A stretch of DNA of 64,000 nucleotides from DATFVA01 sp963745945 (GCA_963745945.1 CAVUZG010000004.1:1860001-1924000), one strand, 5' to 3'; positions 8,915 to 18,473 are shown, counted from the stretch's first letter. The notes: generated by a model from the sequence alone, not told the origin. Program-made: numbers and translations.

Positions 8915-9445
8915 TTAATCCAGAAGGTTAGCGGACAGATAATCCGCAATTTCCTCAACTGTTTCAAAATTTTTCACAAGTCCCGTAACACGCTTTTCTA
9001 TTATTAACTGCTTATCAATTGTTTCTGCGATTTCTTTCCACATTGTTGAATGAGAAACAATCGGTTTTGCATTCAGTACTTTCTTGTTAACCAATTCCCA
9101 TACAAGAGCAAGTTCTACCAGGGTTCCGGTGCCTCCCTGTAAGACAACATATGCATCGCCTGATTCAATTAGTTTCTCAAGCCTTGTATTCAGATTTGAA
9201 CATTTGATTTCTTTTGTTAAGTATTTGCTGGGGATTGCACTCCAGCCATCAACTGTAACGCCGATAGCTTCCGCCCCGGCTTCAATTGCACCTTTGCTTA
9301 CTGCATTCATTATCCCCTGGTAGCCACCGGTGCATACATTAAATCCTTTTTGAGCGAGAAGTTTTCCAAGGCTATATGCAGTATTAAATTCCTCTTCGCC
9401 TTCAACCGGTCTTGAACTGCCGAATACAGTTATTGTTTTCTTCAT
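8915..9445 (-). CDS. LOG family protein (Rossmann fold, TIGR00725-like)
   Basis: 176 residues. ITVFGSSRPVEGEEEFNTAY starts the Rossmann fold, GGYQGIMNAVSKGAIEAGAEAIGV follows, and the signature near residue 103 is LQGGTGTLVELALVWEL, a variant of the PGGxGTxxE motif of LOG (Lonely Guy) proteins. LOG enzymes remove ribose phosphate from cytokinin nucleotides; bacterial relatives hydrolyse AMP or similar nucleotides, and many are still labelled lysine decarboxylase-like in error. The usual PGG is QGG here, so substrate use is uncertain. It is convergent with the toxin gene and is transcribed alone. Confidence 0.82.
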   Translation of the reverse strand: MKKTITVFGSSRPVEGEEEFNTAYSLGKLLAQKGFNVCTGGYQGIMNAVSKGAIEAGAEAIGVTVDGWSAIPSKYLTKEIKCSNLNTRLEKLIESGDAYVVLQGGTGTLVELALVWELVNKKVLNAKPIVSHSTMWKEIAETIDKQLIIEKRVTGLVKNFETVEEIADYLSANLLD

Positions 9446-9638
9446 TTTTCACGTTTCGTTTTATGTACAGTAAATATATAAAAATGTTTTAACCCTAAGC
9501 TAAAAACTGGAGTGACTTTTTTCTTATTATTTTTTTTATTTTACAATAAGAGTTTACAGGCATTCTGATAAAGAGTAATTGCGCTGCTATTTATTTTGAA
9601 TACCCGCAAAGCTTTAAACTAATATTCCGGGGTTTATT

Positions 9639-10993
9639 ATGAAGATTCTCTTATTATCAGCGGCATTCCTGTTTTTATCTTTAATATTATCTTCTTGCAA
9701 AAAAGATAACCCAATCCCGCCGGATGAACAGCCGCAAATAAATTTAACATTAGAAGACACAAGCTGCACAGAAGCCTGGCTGAAACTGACAACCACAAAT
9801 GTTAGTCTGCCCGCAGATGTTGTCTTGAAACAGGATGATAGTGTAGCCCAAGACTATTAGTCTGAGCAGACTGCAGATACAATACTTTATGTAGATTCAC
9901 TTCTCCCTAATCATTCATACAGTTTTCAATCAACCATACAGTCAATCAGCCAATCCAGCAACCTGCTTAACGTTACCACAATGGATACAACTTCCCACAA
10001 TTTACTTGCCAGACATGGACATTTGGCGGGCAGGCAGGTAGCTGTACTCTTTATGATGTAGCTATTATTGATGAGAATGATATCTGGGCAGTGGGTGAGA
10101 TTTATTTGCTGGATTCACTTGGGCAGCCTGATCCTCTACCCTATAATGCTGTTCATTGGGACGGAAACGAGTGGGAATTAAAAAGAATCCAAACAATCCT
10201 TAGAGGGAATCTTGTAACTGTGCCCCTAACGGGAATTTTTGCTTTTTCTTCAAATGATATTTGGATGGTAGGAAGCTTACCAATACACGGAGATGGGCAA
10301 AATTGGATAATGTATGATGTACGTTCAACTGTTGATCCTAGTCTATCTTTATCAAAAGCCTGGGGAAGCAGCACTAATGATATGTATTTTGTCGGAAACT
10401 CAGGCAGCATAGCCCATTACCAAAACGGGCAGTGGAGCAGGATAGAGAGTGGAACTGATATGTCTCTTGTAGATATGGTTGGGACATCAGGGGACAATAT
10501 CTTTATCTCAGGTTCAGATGCTAACAATGTTAAGGGAATAATCCTGAAAAAAAATGGTACCGGTTTTGAAACGTTTATAAATTCAAGAATTGTTACTCCA
10601 CAGGAATTATTTAACCCTGATTTATATGGGTTAATTCCTTCAATCTGGTTGGATGAAAAAAATACGCTTTATGCCGCAGGAAATTTTCTTTATCAATATA
10701 AATTTGGGGAATGGGGTTATGTGAGATCTTTGCCTGAAAACTACCTGGAAGGAGACCCCATACAGTACCGTGGTTTTATATCAGATATAAAAGGCGTAAA
10801 ATCAAATGATATGTGGATTGCAGGAGACAGAAATACGCTCAGGCATTTTAATGGGGTAAGTTGGAAGCAGATTGGATTGCCTTATGATCCTGGAAGTGAT
10901 ATACGTTGGTGGACTATTTATCCCACAAAAAACTGTATTGCTGTCGTGGGAGACAAAGGAAATTCTGCAATAGTAATGTTAATTAAAAAATAA
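9639..10993 (+). pseudogene. lipoprotein with repeat/propeller-like ectodomain, array copy 1 (broken)
   Basis: A lipoprotein signal (LILSSCKK, lipobox Cys near residue 20) is followed by a fibronectin-like segment (TSCTEAWLKLTTTNVSLPAD) and a repetitive domain with motifs DIWAVGEI, DIWMVGSL, DMYFVGNS, DNIFISGS and DMWIAGD, typical of beta-propeller-like surface proteins in this phylum. The frame is broken twice: an in-frame TAG at 9858-9860, after which the same frame continues (ADTILYVDSLLPN), and a one-base loss near 10003 compared with copies 2 and 3. The C-terminal 300 residues are intact from 10091. Function unknown. It may be a real pseudogene or a consensus error in a repeat. Confidence 0.75.
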
Positions 10994-10994
10994 A

Positions 10995-11019
10995 CTCCTG
11001 GCGCGGGCGGCACCAGGAG
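10995..11019 (+). terminator. GC-rich hairpin after array copy 1
   Basis: CTCCTGG / CCAGGAG stem with an 11-base GC-rich loop directly after the stop. No T run follows. It is absent after copy 3, which otherwise has the same 3' end. Confidence 0.45.
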
Positions 11020-11065
11020 CATAATTGCAAACAATTTGAAAGTTAATTTCTATTTGGTTAATAAA

Positions 11066-11891
11066 ATGAAAAAAACACTTTTTCTTGCAGCAACAATTTT
11101 TTTATCAGCAATACTAAGCTGCAACACAACAGAACCACCGCAGCAGAACAAAAGCAGCTTAGAGTTAACACTTGCAGACACAAGCTGCACAGAAGCCTGG
11201 ATAAAGCTTACGACTGCAAATATTAATTTACCCGCAGAAGTAAATCTCAAAAGAACAGATGCAGACAGCAGCAGCAAAGATGAAATATTTTTCATTTCAA
11301 CTGCAGATACAATACTTTACGTAGATTCACTTCTCCCAAACACAAACTACAAGTATCAGGCATCCAGTATCGTGCATCAAGTATCCAGCAACCTGCTTAA
11401 CGTTACCACTATGGATACAACTTCTCACAATTTCACTTTCCAAACCTGGACATTTGGTGGGCAGGCAGGTAGCTGTACTCTTTATGATGTAGCTATTATT
11501 GATGAGAATGATATCTGGGCAGTGGGTGAGATTTATTTGCTGGATTCACTTGGGCAGCCTGATCCTCATACCCTATAATGCTGTTCATTGGGACGGAAAT
11601 GAGTGGGAATTAAAAAGAATCCAAACAATCCTTAGAGGGAATCTTGTAACTGTGCCCCTAACGGGAATTTTTGCTTTTTCTTCAAATGATATTTGGATGG
11701 TAGGAAGCTTACCAATACACGGAGATGGGCAAAATTGGATAATGTATGATGTACGTTCAACTGTTGATCCTAGTCTATCTTTATCAAAAGCCTGGGGAAG
11801 CAGCACTAATGATATGTATTTTGTCGGAAACTCAGGCAGCATAGCCCACTACCAAAACGGGCAGTGGAGCAGGATAGAGAGTGGAACGGAC
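11066..11891 (+). pseudogene. lipoprotein array copy 2, 3' end lost (broken)
   Basis: Begins at ATG 11066 with signal peptide and lipobox (ILSCNTTEPP). Its first half is the best preserved of the array: SLELTLADTSCTEAWIKLTTANINLPAEV, then LYVDSLLPNTNYKYQASS, then NFTFQTWTFGGQAGSCTLYDVAI. A one-base difference near 11571 (CTCATACCC against CTACCC in copy 1) shifts the frame and stops at 11578; the alternative frame continues to SGTD near 11891. There the close similarity to copies 1 and 3 ends abruptly and unrelated-looking sequence follows. This is the expected product of recombination between paralogues, or of a misassembly. Confidence 0.75.
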
Positions 11892-12440
11892 TATTACAAT
11901 ATCAGGATATTATGGGGCTTGAAAATTTAATTTGATGTGCAGTTTCAAATGTTGCTGTTGCTTGGTGACATGGAAAATATTTGAAAATAAATTCGACTAT
12001 CAAGATAACACCAGGTAATATTTCTATCCTCGGATTCAAACCCGAATGGGATCATTACTAAGTGTCTGGTTCAACCAGTAAATATACAATTTATACAGCG
12101 GAGGTAGTGGTATTTATCAATAAAATTCATGAAGTACTCTTTATGGAATGAACAATCTTTACTGAAATACTACTTTATACAGCGAATCAATTAAGAGGAA
12201 ATGATATAAATGATATAGTAGGGGTTGGTCATTTGGAGATTTTGTTCACTTAACGGAGTAACTTGGAAGAACGATTACCAGCACCATTACTAGTAATGGT
12301 TATATACCAGGTCGGGTAAAGGAAACCTGTTTAATGGAGTTGGTTCCAACCAGATATCAATTAACTCAGAGGCAGTTAACTTAAGGGAAGACAACTATTA
12401 GTCCGTTGGTTCAACAAAAAGGAGGTAAGGCGATAGTTTC
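11892..12440 (+). pseudogene. degraded 3' part of a divergent array paralogue
   Basis: No open frame runs through this stretch, but pieces in different frames read like this protein family: a YSGGSGIY piece near 12090-12120, RGNDINDIVGVGH near 12195-12230, and a FNGVTWK-like piece near 12245-12270 in a shifted frame. Similar phrases (IKGVKSNDMWIAGD, HFNGVSWKQIG) occur in copies 1 and 3. I read it as the C-terminal half of a more distant paralogue, joined to copy 2 at 11891 and broken by several indels. Exact borders are approximate. Confidence 0.5.
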
Positions 12441-12501
12441 AACAATCTTATAAGGTGATACAAACAATATGAAAAAGTCATAGAAAATAAAGGACAATAA
12501 A

Positions 12502-13854
12502 ATGAAAAAGCAATTTTTCTTTCAGCAGCAATTTTGTTGTTAAGCATACTAAGCTGCAACACAACAGAACCGCCACAGCAGAACAAAAGCAGTTTAGAGT
12601 TAACCCTTGCAGACACAAGCTGCACGGAAGCCTGGCTGAAGCTGACAACCACAAATATTAGTCTTACCTGCAGAAGTAAATCTTTAAAGCAAGATAGATA
12701 GTGTAGCAAAGTGAAATATTAGTCATGAGCAACTGCAGATACATTGCTTTACGTAGATTCACTTCTCCCAAACACAAACTACAAGTATCAGGCATCCAGT
12801 ATCGAGCATCAAGTATCCAGCAACCTGCTTAACGTTACAACTATGGATACAACTTCCCACAATTTCACCTGGCAAACCTGGACATTTGGTGGGCAGGCGG
12901 GAAGCTGCACTCTTTATGATGTTGCAATAATTAATGAGAATAATATCTGGGCAGTGGGCGAGATTTATTTGCTGGATTCACTTGGGTAGCCTGACCCAAC
13001 GCTTATAATGCTGTTCATTGGGACGGAAATGAGTGGGAATTGAAAAGAATCCAAACAATCCTTAGAGGGAATCTTGTAACTGTGCCCCTAACGGGAATTT
13101 TTGCTTTTTCTCAAATGATATTTGGATAGTAGGAAGCTTACCAATACACGGAGATGGGCAAAATTGGATAATGTATGATGTACGTTCAACTGTTGATCCT
13201 AGTCGATCTTAATCAAAAGCCTGGGGAAGCAGCACTAATGATATGTATTTTGTCGGAAACTCAGGCAGCATAGCCCACTACCAAAACGGGCAGTGGAGCA
13301 GGATAGAGAGTGGAACTGATATGTCTCTTGTAGATATGGTTGGGACATCAGGGGACAATATCTTTATCTCAGGTTCAGATGCTAACAATGTTAAGGGAAT
13401 AATCCTGAAAAAAAATGGTACCGGTTTTGAAACGTTTATAAATTCAAGAATTGTTACTCCACAGGAATTATTTAACCCTGATTTATATGGGTTAATTCCT
13501 TCAATCTGGTTGGATGAAAAAAATACGCTTTATGCCGCAGGAAATTTTCTTTATCAATATAAATTTGGGGAATGGGGTTATGTGAGATCTTTGCCTGAAA
13601 ACTACCTGGAAGGAGACCCCATACAGTACCGTGGTTTTATATCAGATATAAAAGGCGTAAAATCAAATGATATGTGGATTGCAGGAGACAGAAATACGCT
13701 CAGGCATTTTAATGGGGTAAGTTGGAAGCAGATTGGATTGCCTTATGATCCTGGAAGTGATATACGTTGGTGGACTATTTATCCCACAAAAAACTGTATT
13801 GCTGTCGTGGGAGACAAAGGAAATTCTGCAATAGTAATGTTAATTAAAAAATAA
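12502..13854 (+). pseudogene. lipoprotein array copy 3 (broken)
   Basis: Starts at ATG 12502 after AAAGGACAATAAA. One A appears missing in the A-run right after the start compared with copy 2 (ATGAAAAAGC against ATGAAAAAAAC), which ends the frame early; the sequence beyond still encodes the lipobox (AGCTGCAAC) and SLELTLADTSCTEAWLKLTTTN. More changes follow: indels near 12665-12720, a CAG to TAG change at 12987-12989, a lost base near 13003 and another near 13110. From 13243 the frame is open for 203 residues, identical at protein level to copy 1. The density of lesions is far above that of the flanking genes. Confidence 0.75.
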
Positions 13855-13879
13855 ACCCTATCTAATTGTTAATAACTTT

Positions 13880-14518
13880 CTACAAAGACACTTTATTCGA
13901 ACCAACAAGGTTTACAGTTATATCAATTTTCTCTGCAACCCGTTTTCCAAGGAGCAAATGTTTTATGTTGTAATCGGAAAGCTTAATGAAAAACTCCGCC
14001 TGTACTCCCAATAAATCTCCCGGCATTCTCTGCTGTGTAACAGGACTTTCATCAAGATAAGTTATTGTTGCGTGAGCAGTATCTTCTTTTGTTACTCCGT
14101 GAAGAAAGAAATCACCTATAACATCAGCTTCTATTTTACTATCGGATACCTTTTTAATATTTACCGCCTTTTTAACTTTAAAAGAAATCTCAGGATACTT
14201 TTCTGCATCAAGCCACGAGTCACTCTGTAAATCTTTTACCATTTTAGGAATGCCTGTGTTGAGCGAAACAGCAGGGAAAGAAATTTTACCGTTAACTGTG
14301 CTGAAATCATTTACATCAAAAGTTATTGTTCCGCTTATTTCTTTTGTAAGTCCATCTACATCTTCAAGTGTGGTAGTACTGTGAAAGGATGCCTGGTTAG
14401 CCCCGCCGGATTTAAAATTGAATGTCTGTTCACCTGCGGCTTTTACATTAAAACCCTGGGCAAAGTTAAGTATTGTAGAAAATAAAATTATTAAAACAAC
14501 ATTAATTATTTTTTTCAT
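13880..14518 (-). CDS. YceI family periplasmic protein
   Basis: About 212 residues from ATG 14518, chosen because GAAGG precedes it and because it overlaps the upstream stop as ATGA. The in-frame start at 14563 lies inside the upstream gene. A signal peptide (residues 1-20, ending LNFAQG) is followed by the YceI lipocalin-like barrel: DGLTKEISGTITFDVNDFSTVNGKI, SDSWLDAEKYPEISFK and DFFLHGVTKE are the family landmarks. YceI proteins bind isoprenoid or similar amphiphilic molecules in the periplasm; the ligand here is unknown. Co-transcribed with the small membrane protein upstream. Confidence 0.88.
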   Translation of the reverse strand: MKKIINVVLIILFSTILNFAQGFNVKAAGEQTFNFKSGGANQASFHSTTTLEDVDGLTKEISGTITFDVNDFSTVNGKISFPAVSLNTGIPKMVKDLQSDSWLDAEKYPEISFKVKKAVNIKKVSDSKIEADVIGDFFLHGVTKEDTAHATITYLDESPVTQQRMPGDLLGVQAEFFIKLSDYNIKHLLLGKRVAEKIDITVNLVGSNKVSL

Positions 14519-14781
14519 TGTACAGCCTTCTTTTTTCTGAATACAAAAAACAATAGTCCGCAAACAAAAACCGTTGCGCCGGATATATAAAGAGTATAAT
14601 CAAGTCCCCAGATAAATTTGTCCTGCCATTCTTTGTATGTTGTCCCGAACAGTTCATCTTTCTTTTCAACTAAAACCTGTGTTTTGGTAAAAAGTTCTCC
14701 TCCGTACGAAAGCCAGATAATAAAAACAATTACTATAATCGCCAGTCCGATTACAATTGTTATTTTCTGTTTTTTATTCAT
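14515..14781 (-). CDS. small two-helix membrane protein
   Basis: 88 residues with two membrane segments (ITIVIGLAIIVIVFIIWLSYG and YTLYISGATVFVCGLLFFVFRKKK), separated by about 35 charged residues that should face the periplasm. A positively charged C-terminal tail points to the cytoplasm. I do not recognise a family. It is coupled by a four-base overlap to the YceI gene, so it may help YceI, for example at the membrane, but that is inference. Confidence 0.65.
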   Translation of the reverse strand: MNKKQKITIVIGLAIIVIVFIIWLSYGGELFTKTQVLVEKKDELFGTTYKEWQDKFIWGLDYTLYISGATVFVCGLLFFVFRKKKAVQ

Positions 14782-14900
14782 AATTAATTTTTCTTTTAAT
14801 CTTAAAGTATTTGAAAATACAAATTAGTGACACTTCAAATGGTGCATAAAGTTTAACATAAATGTAAATTTACTATCACGAAAATTCTTTTACCTGTAAA

Positions 14901-16106
14901 ATGTCAACTTCAAATACTAATATAATAATTATAGGGGGCGGAATAGTTGGAATGGCTACCGCAATGCTGCTCAAACAAAAAACAAAATATACCGTTTTGG
15001 TTATTGAAGCAGAATCCGGGCTTGCGGCTCATCAAACCGGGCATAACAGCGGAGTAATCCACAGCGGGCTTTATTACAAACCCGGATCTCTTAAAGCTAA
15101 AAATTGTGTTGAAGGCAGAGAACGGATGTACCGGTTTTGTGAAGAAAATAATATTAAGCACGATAGATGCGGAAAAATTGTAGTTGCAACAGATGAATCT
15201 GAAATTCCTTTACTTAAAATGCTTGAAGAAAGGGGAATTGCAAACGGTTTAAAAGGAATTAAAAAACTTCGCGGCGAAGAGTTAAAGGAATATGAACCTC
15301 ACGCTGCCGGAATTGCAGGATTATTCGTTGCCGAAACCGGGATTGTTGATTACACTCCTGTAACAAATAAGTATGGGGAAATTTTCAAAAATAATGGCGG
15401 AGAAGTACAAACGAATTGCCGGTTTTTATCTTTGAAAAAAGATTCCTCTCAACTGGTCGTTGAAACAACCCGGGGTGAATTTAATTGCAGCCTGCTTGTA
15501 AACTGCGGGGGACTTTATTCAGACAGAATTGCAAGAATATGCGGAGTTGAGCCCGGCTTACAGATTATTCCTTTCCGCGGCGAGTATTATAAATTAAGAA
15601 AAGAGAAAGAATATCTTGTAAAGAATTTAATTTATCCTGTCCCCGATCCGAAGTTTCCTTTTCTTGGGGTGCATTATACAAGAATGATGAAAGGCGGAGT
15701 TGAAGCCGGACCTAATGCAGTGCTGGCTTTCAAACGTGAAGGTTACAAACACACTGATATTTCAATTAAAGATATTTCACAGATGATTTCTTTCCCCGGT
15801 TTCTGGAAGATGGCAGCAAAACATTACAAAATGGGCTTCAAAGAATTCTACCGTTCTTTAAGCAAAAAAGCATTTGTAAAATCACTTCAGAAATTAATTC
15901 CGGAGATAAGAGAAGAAGACATTGTTCCCGGTGGAGCCGGAGTTCGTGCACAGGCACTTGAAAAAGATGGAAAACTAACCGACGATTTCAGAATTGTTGA
16001 AGCAGAAAAAATGATTCACGTATTGAACGCCCCATCCCCTGCCGCAACGGCTTCTTTAAGTATTGGTGATAAAATTTCAGAACTCGCTATAAACAGACTT
16101 AAATAA
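14901..16106 (+). CDS. lhgO: L-2-hydroxyglutarate oxidase
   Basis: 401 residues of the DAO family of FAD enzymes. The dinucleotide-binding motif IIIIGGGIVGMATAMLLKQK stands at residues 8-27, followed by the typical AAHQTGHNSGVIHSGLYYKPGSLKA block near residue 47, GGLYSDRIARICG mid-protein, and the C-terminal VPGGAGVRAQAL plus SPAATASLSIGD. LhgO oxidises L-2-hydroxyglutarate to 2-oxoglutarate, passing electrons to the membrane quinone pool, and so repairs a by-product of malate dehydrogenase. Length and motifs match the family throughout. It has its own promoter region (14782-14900), divergent from the small membrane protein gene. Confidence 0.92.
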   Translation: MSTSNTNIIIIGGGIVGMATAMLLKQKTKYTVLVIEAESGLAAHQTGHNSGVIHSGLYYKPGSLKAKNCVEGRERMYRFCEENNIKHDRCGKIVVATDESEIPLLKMLEERGIANGLKGIKKLRGEELKEYEPHAAGIAGLFVAETGIVDYTPVTNKYGEIFKNNGGEVQTNCRFLSLKKDSSQLVVETTRGEFNCSLLVNCGGLYSDRIARICGVEPGLQIIPFRGEYYKLRKEKEYLVKNLIYPVPDPKFPFLGVHYTRMMKGGVEAGPNAVLAFKREGYKHTDISIKDISQMISFPGFWKMAAKHYKMGFKEFYRSLSKKAFVKSLQKLIPEIREEDIVPGGAGVRAQALEKDGKLTDDFRIVEAEKMIHVLNAPSPAATASLSIGDKISELAINRLK

Positions 16107-16223
16107 ATAAAACCGGAAATTTTCCGGCTATCCCCTTTTATAACCCGTCTTTTGTGACACAGACAAACCCTTATTGAATTTTCTATTTGTAAGTTCAACA
16201 TATAAAATAAGTTGCGATAAATA

Positions 16224-16397
16224 ATGGCAGAAGAAACTATGCTGAGAAGTGTTAAAGAAATAGAAGGGTTTAAGATAAAAGTAATAGATGATGAAATAAA
16301 AAACAGTCCTGAGTATGATCCTGCTACTCCTGTTGAGCGCAGTTATGAAAATACAATACACGAATATTACGATAAAAGAAAATATTGGGAGAAGTAA
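16224..16397 (+). CDS. short PRC-barrel-like protein, apparently internally deleted
   Basis: 57 residues. The first part, MLRSVKEIEGFKIKVIDDEI, looks like the opening strands of PRC-barrel proteins. The rest, SPEYDPATPVERSYENTIHEYY then KYWEK, resembles the tail that follows the barrel in longer PRC-barrel proteins (YE...YY...YW). The middle strands of the barrel are missing, so this is either a minimal form or a remnant of a deletion. There is no clear ribosome binding site before ATG 16224; ATG 16239 is an alternative. It sits between lhgO and ftsH on the same strand. Confidence 0.5.
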   Translation: MAEETMLRSVKEIEGFKIKVIDDEIKNSPEYDPATPVERSYENTIHEYYDKRKYWEK

Positions 16398-16508
16398 TTT
16401 TTTATTAAACGTCAATTAATGTGATCTGCTTATCAATCAAATTTCTCCGGTTTGGTTTTACGAAACAGTATTTCATTAATTAATGTCCAAAGGACAAAAG
16501 GCAATAAA

Positions 16509-18473
16509 ATGGATGAAGAGAAACAGGATAAGAACCTAAAAAAAATAAAAACCGAATACAGGATACCTCAGAATACCGGCTGGTGGAAATACCTTGTCAT
16601 GTTTTTTCTCTTCTGGGTAGTGCTCTCATATTTCTTCAATTTATTCGGCGGAAATCCCACTGCAACCATTGCATACTCCACATTTAAAGACCAGGTAAAG
16701 AATGGAAATGTAGATTACATTACTATGAACGGAAATGACATCAAAGGAAAATTTAATTCGAAGATTCTTCCCCCTTCTCATACCAAGAATGACACAGCAA
16801 AATTTGAATATTTCTCAACCACAAAACCGACAGTATATGATGATCAATTGATGAAAATTCTTGATGAAAAAAATGTGACTGTAAATGCCGAATCACAGGA
16901 CAATTCGTGGTTAACTTATGTATTGATAATGGCTCTCCCGTGGATTCTGATAATGGGTTATTTCTTTTATGTCCGGAAAAAGATGCAGGGACAAATGGGA
17001 AATATGATGGGAGGCGGCGGTAATGGACTTTTTGGTATGGGTAAATCAAAAGCTAAAAGATTCAAAAAACAAAAAGCCGGAGCTACTTTTAATGATGTTG
17101 CCGGGCTTGAAAATGCGAAACAGGATTTAAGAGAAATAATTGATTACCTGAAAAATCCCGCTAAGTTCACAAAACTAGGAGCAGATATTCCAAAGGGAAT
17201 TTTGTTAATGGGACCGCCCGGAACAGGTAAAACACTTTTGGCAAGGGCTACCGCCGGAGAAGCGGATGTAACATTTTATAGTATCAGCGGTTCAGAATTT
17301 ATTGAAATGTTTGTGGGTGTCGGGGCTTCGCGTGTAAGAGATCTTTTTGAAAATGCAAAGAAAGAAGCACCTACTGTAATATTTATAGATGAAATTGATT
17401 CCGTTGGCAGAGTTAGAGGAACTGGTCTCGGCGGCGGACACGATGAAATGGAACAGACACTGAATCAGATACTTGCTGAGATGGATGGATTTGAACCGAA
17501 TGAATCCGTGGTTGTTATGGCTGCAACAAATCGTCCTGATGTACTGGATCCGGCGTTAACCAGACCGGGTAGATTTGACAGGAGAATCACACTGGATTTT
17601 CCGCAGAAAGGCGCCCGTAAAAAAATTCTCGATATTCATACAAGACACGTTCCCCTCGATGAAGATATTAATCTGGTTAATATTGCTGCAAGAACCGTAA
17701 GTTTTTCAGGTGCTGATTTAAAAAATCTTGTTAATGAAGCAGCTTTACTTGCGGTTAGAAAAGATAAAACAAAAGTAAATATGGAAGATTTTGAAGAAGC
17801 CAGGGATAAAATTCTTCTCGGTGCAGAACGTGAAGAAATAATAAATGACGATGAGAAAAAAGTTGTTGCCTATCATGAGGCAGGGCATGCTCTTGTTGCA
17901 AAACTTCTTCCAAACACTGATCCGTTACAAAAAGTAACTATTATACCTAGAGGACGTTCACTTGGTATGACTGAGCAGCTTCCTGATACGGAAAGATATA
18001 ACCTAAAGAAAAAGTATCTTCTTGATAGAATTGCTGTCGCACTTGGAGGAAGAGCGGCCGAAAGAATTGTTTTTGATGATGTCACAAATGGAGCCTCTGA
18101 AGATTTCAGGCAGGTTACAAGAATTGCAAGAAAGATGGTTTGTAACTGGGGAATGAGTGAGAAGCTTGGTCCGGTTATGTTTAAACAGGGAGAGGAACAT
18201 CCTTTCCTTGGCAGAGAACTTTCCCAGCAGAAAGATTTCAGTGAGCATACACAGCAGATTATAGATGAAGAAATTCAGAAAATATTAATAGAGCAGGAAC
18301 AAAGAGCAGAAACTCTTATTTATGATAACCGTACAAAACTGGATGCCCTTGCAGAAGCTTTGCTTGAGAATGAAACGCTGGATAAAAAACAGATTGACTG
18401 GATACTCGATAAAATTTCGAGAAATGGAAATTCACCTGAAAGAAAAATAAATAACGAAAAAATTAATGCTTAA
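16509..18473 (+). CDS. ftsH: ATP-dependent zinc metalloprotease FtsH
   Basis: About 654 residues from ATG 16509, which follows AAAGGACAAAAGG; the in-frame start at 16452 lies in non-coding-like sequence. Two membrane helices (about residues 28-46 and 135-155) flank a periplasmic domain. The AAA domain has Walker A GPPGTGKT (235-242), Walker B VIFIDEID (290-297), and a second region of homology with NRPDVLDPALTRPGRFDR. The zinc site HEAGH is at 456-460. FtsH degrades misassembled membrane proteins and regulatory proteins as a hexamer in the inner membrane. A Met/Gly-rich linker (QMGNMMGGGGNGLFGMGKS) before the AAA domain is typical of this phylum. Confidence 0.96.
   Translation: MDEEKQDKNLKKIKTEYRIPQNTGWWKYLVMFFLFWVVLSYFFNLFGGNPTATIAYSTFKDQVKNGNVDYITMNGNDIKGKFNSKILPPSHTKNDTAKFEYFSTTKPTVYDDQLMKILDEKNVTVNAESQDNSWLTYVLIMALPWILIMGYFFYVRKKMQGQMGNMMGGGGNGLFGMGKSKAKRFKKQKAGATFNDVAGLENAKQDLREIIDYLKNPAKFTKLGADIPKGILLMGPPGTGKTLLARATAGEADVTFYSISGSEFIEMFVGVGASRVRDLFENAKKEAPTVIFIDEIDSVGRVRGTGLGGGHDEMEQTLNQILAEMDGFEPNESVVVMAATNRPDVLDPALTRPGRFDRRITLDFPQKGARKKILDIHTRHVPLDEDINLVNIAARTVSFSGADLKNLVNEAALLAVRKDKTKVNMEDFEEARDKILLGAEREEIINDDEKKVVAYHEAGHALVAKLLPNTDPLQKVTIIPRGRSLGMTEQLPDTERYNLKKKYLLDRIAVALGGRAAERIVFDDVTNGASEDFRQVTRIARKMVCNWGMSEKLGPVMFKQGEEHPFLGRELSQQKDFSEHTQQIIDEEIQKILIEQEQRAETLIYDNRTKLDALAEALLENETLDKKQIDWILDKISRNGNSPERKINNEKINA

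Larger units (their letters stand above)
10021..13854 (+). repeat. long direct repeats within the lipoprotein array
   Basis: The segment around 10021-10459 recurs at about 11452-11891 and 12883-13320, with offsets of about 1432 and 2862 bases. The block 10460-10993 recurs at 13321-13854 and appears identical by eye (offset 2861). Only copies 1 and 3 share the 3' block. This indicates recent tandem duplication or gene conversion. Confidence 0.85.

Noticed and set aside
10153..10410. 85-residue minus-strand frame, also at 11585-11842
   Set aside because: Antisense of the lipoprotein repeat; it recurs only because the coding sequence is duplicated.
11050..11295. Minus-strand frame within array copy 2
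   Set aside because: Shadow of the lipoprotein signal and fibronectin-like region; composition is not coding.
9639..13854. CRISPR array or insertion sequence
   Set aside because: Repeats are about 1.4 kb, encode lipoproteins, have no spacer pattern, no transposase and no terminal inverted repeats.
16128..16415. 95-residue minus-strand frame between lhgO and ftsH
   Set aside because: Antisense to the PRC-barrel-like gene, low-complexity hydrophobic product, no ribosome binding site support.
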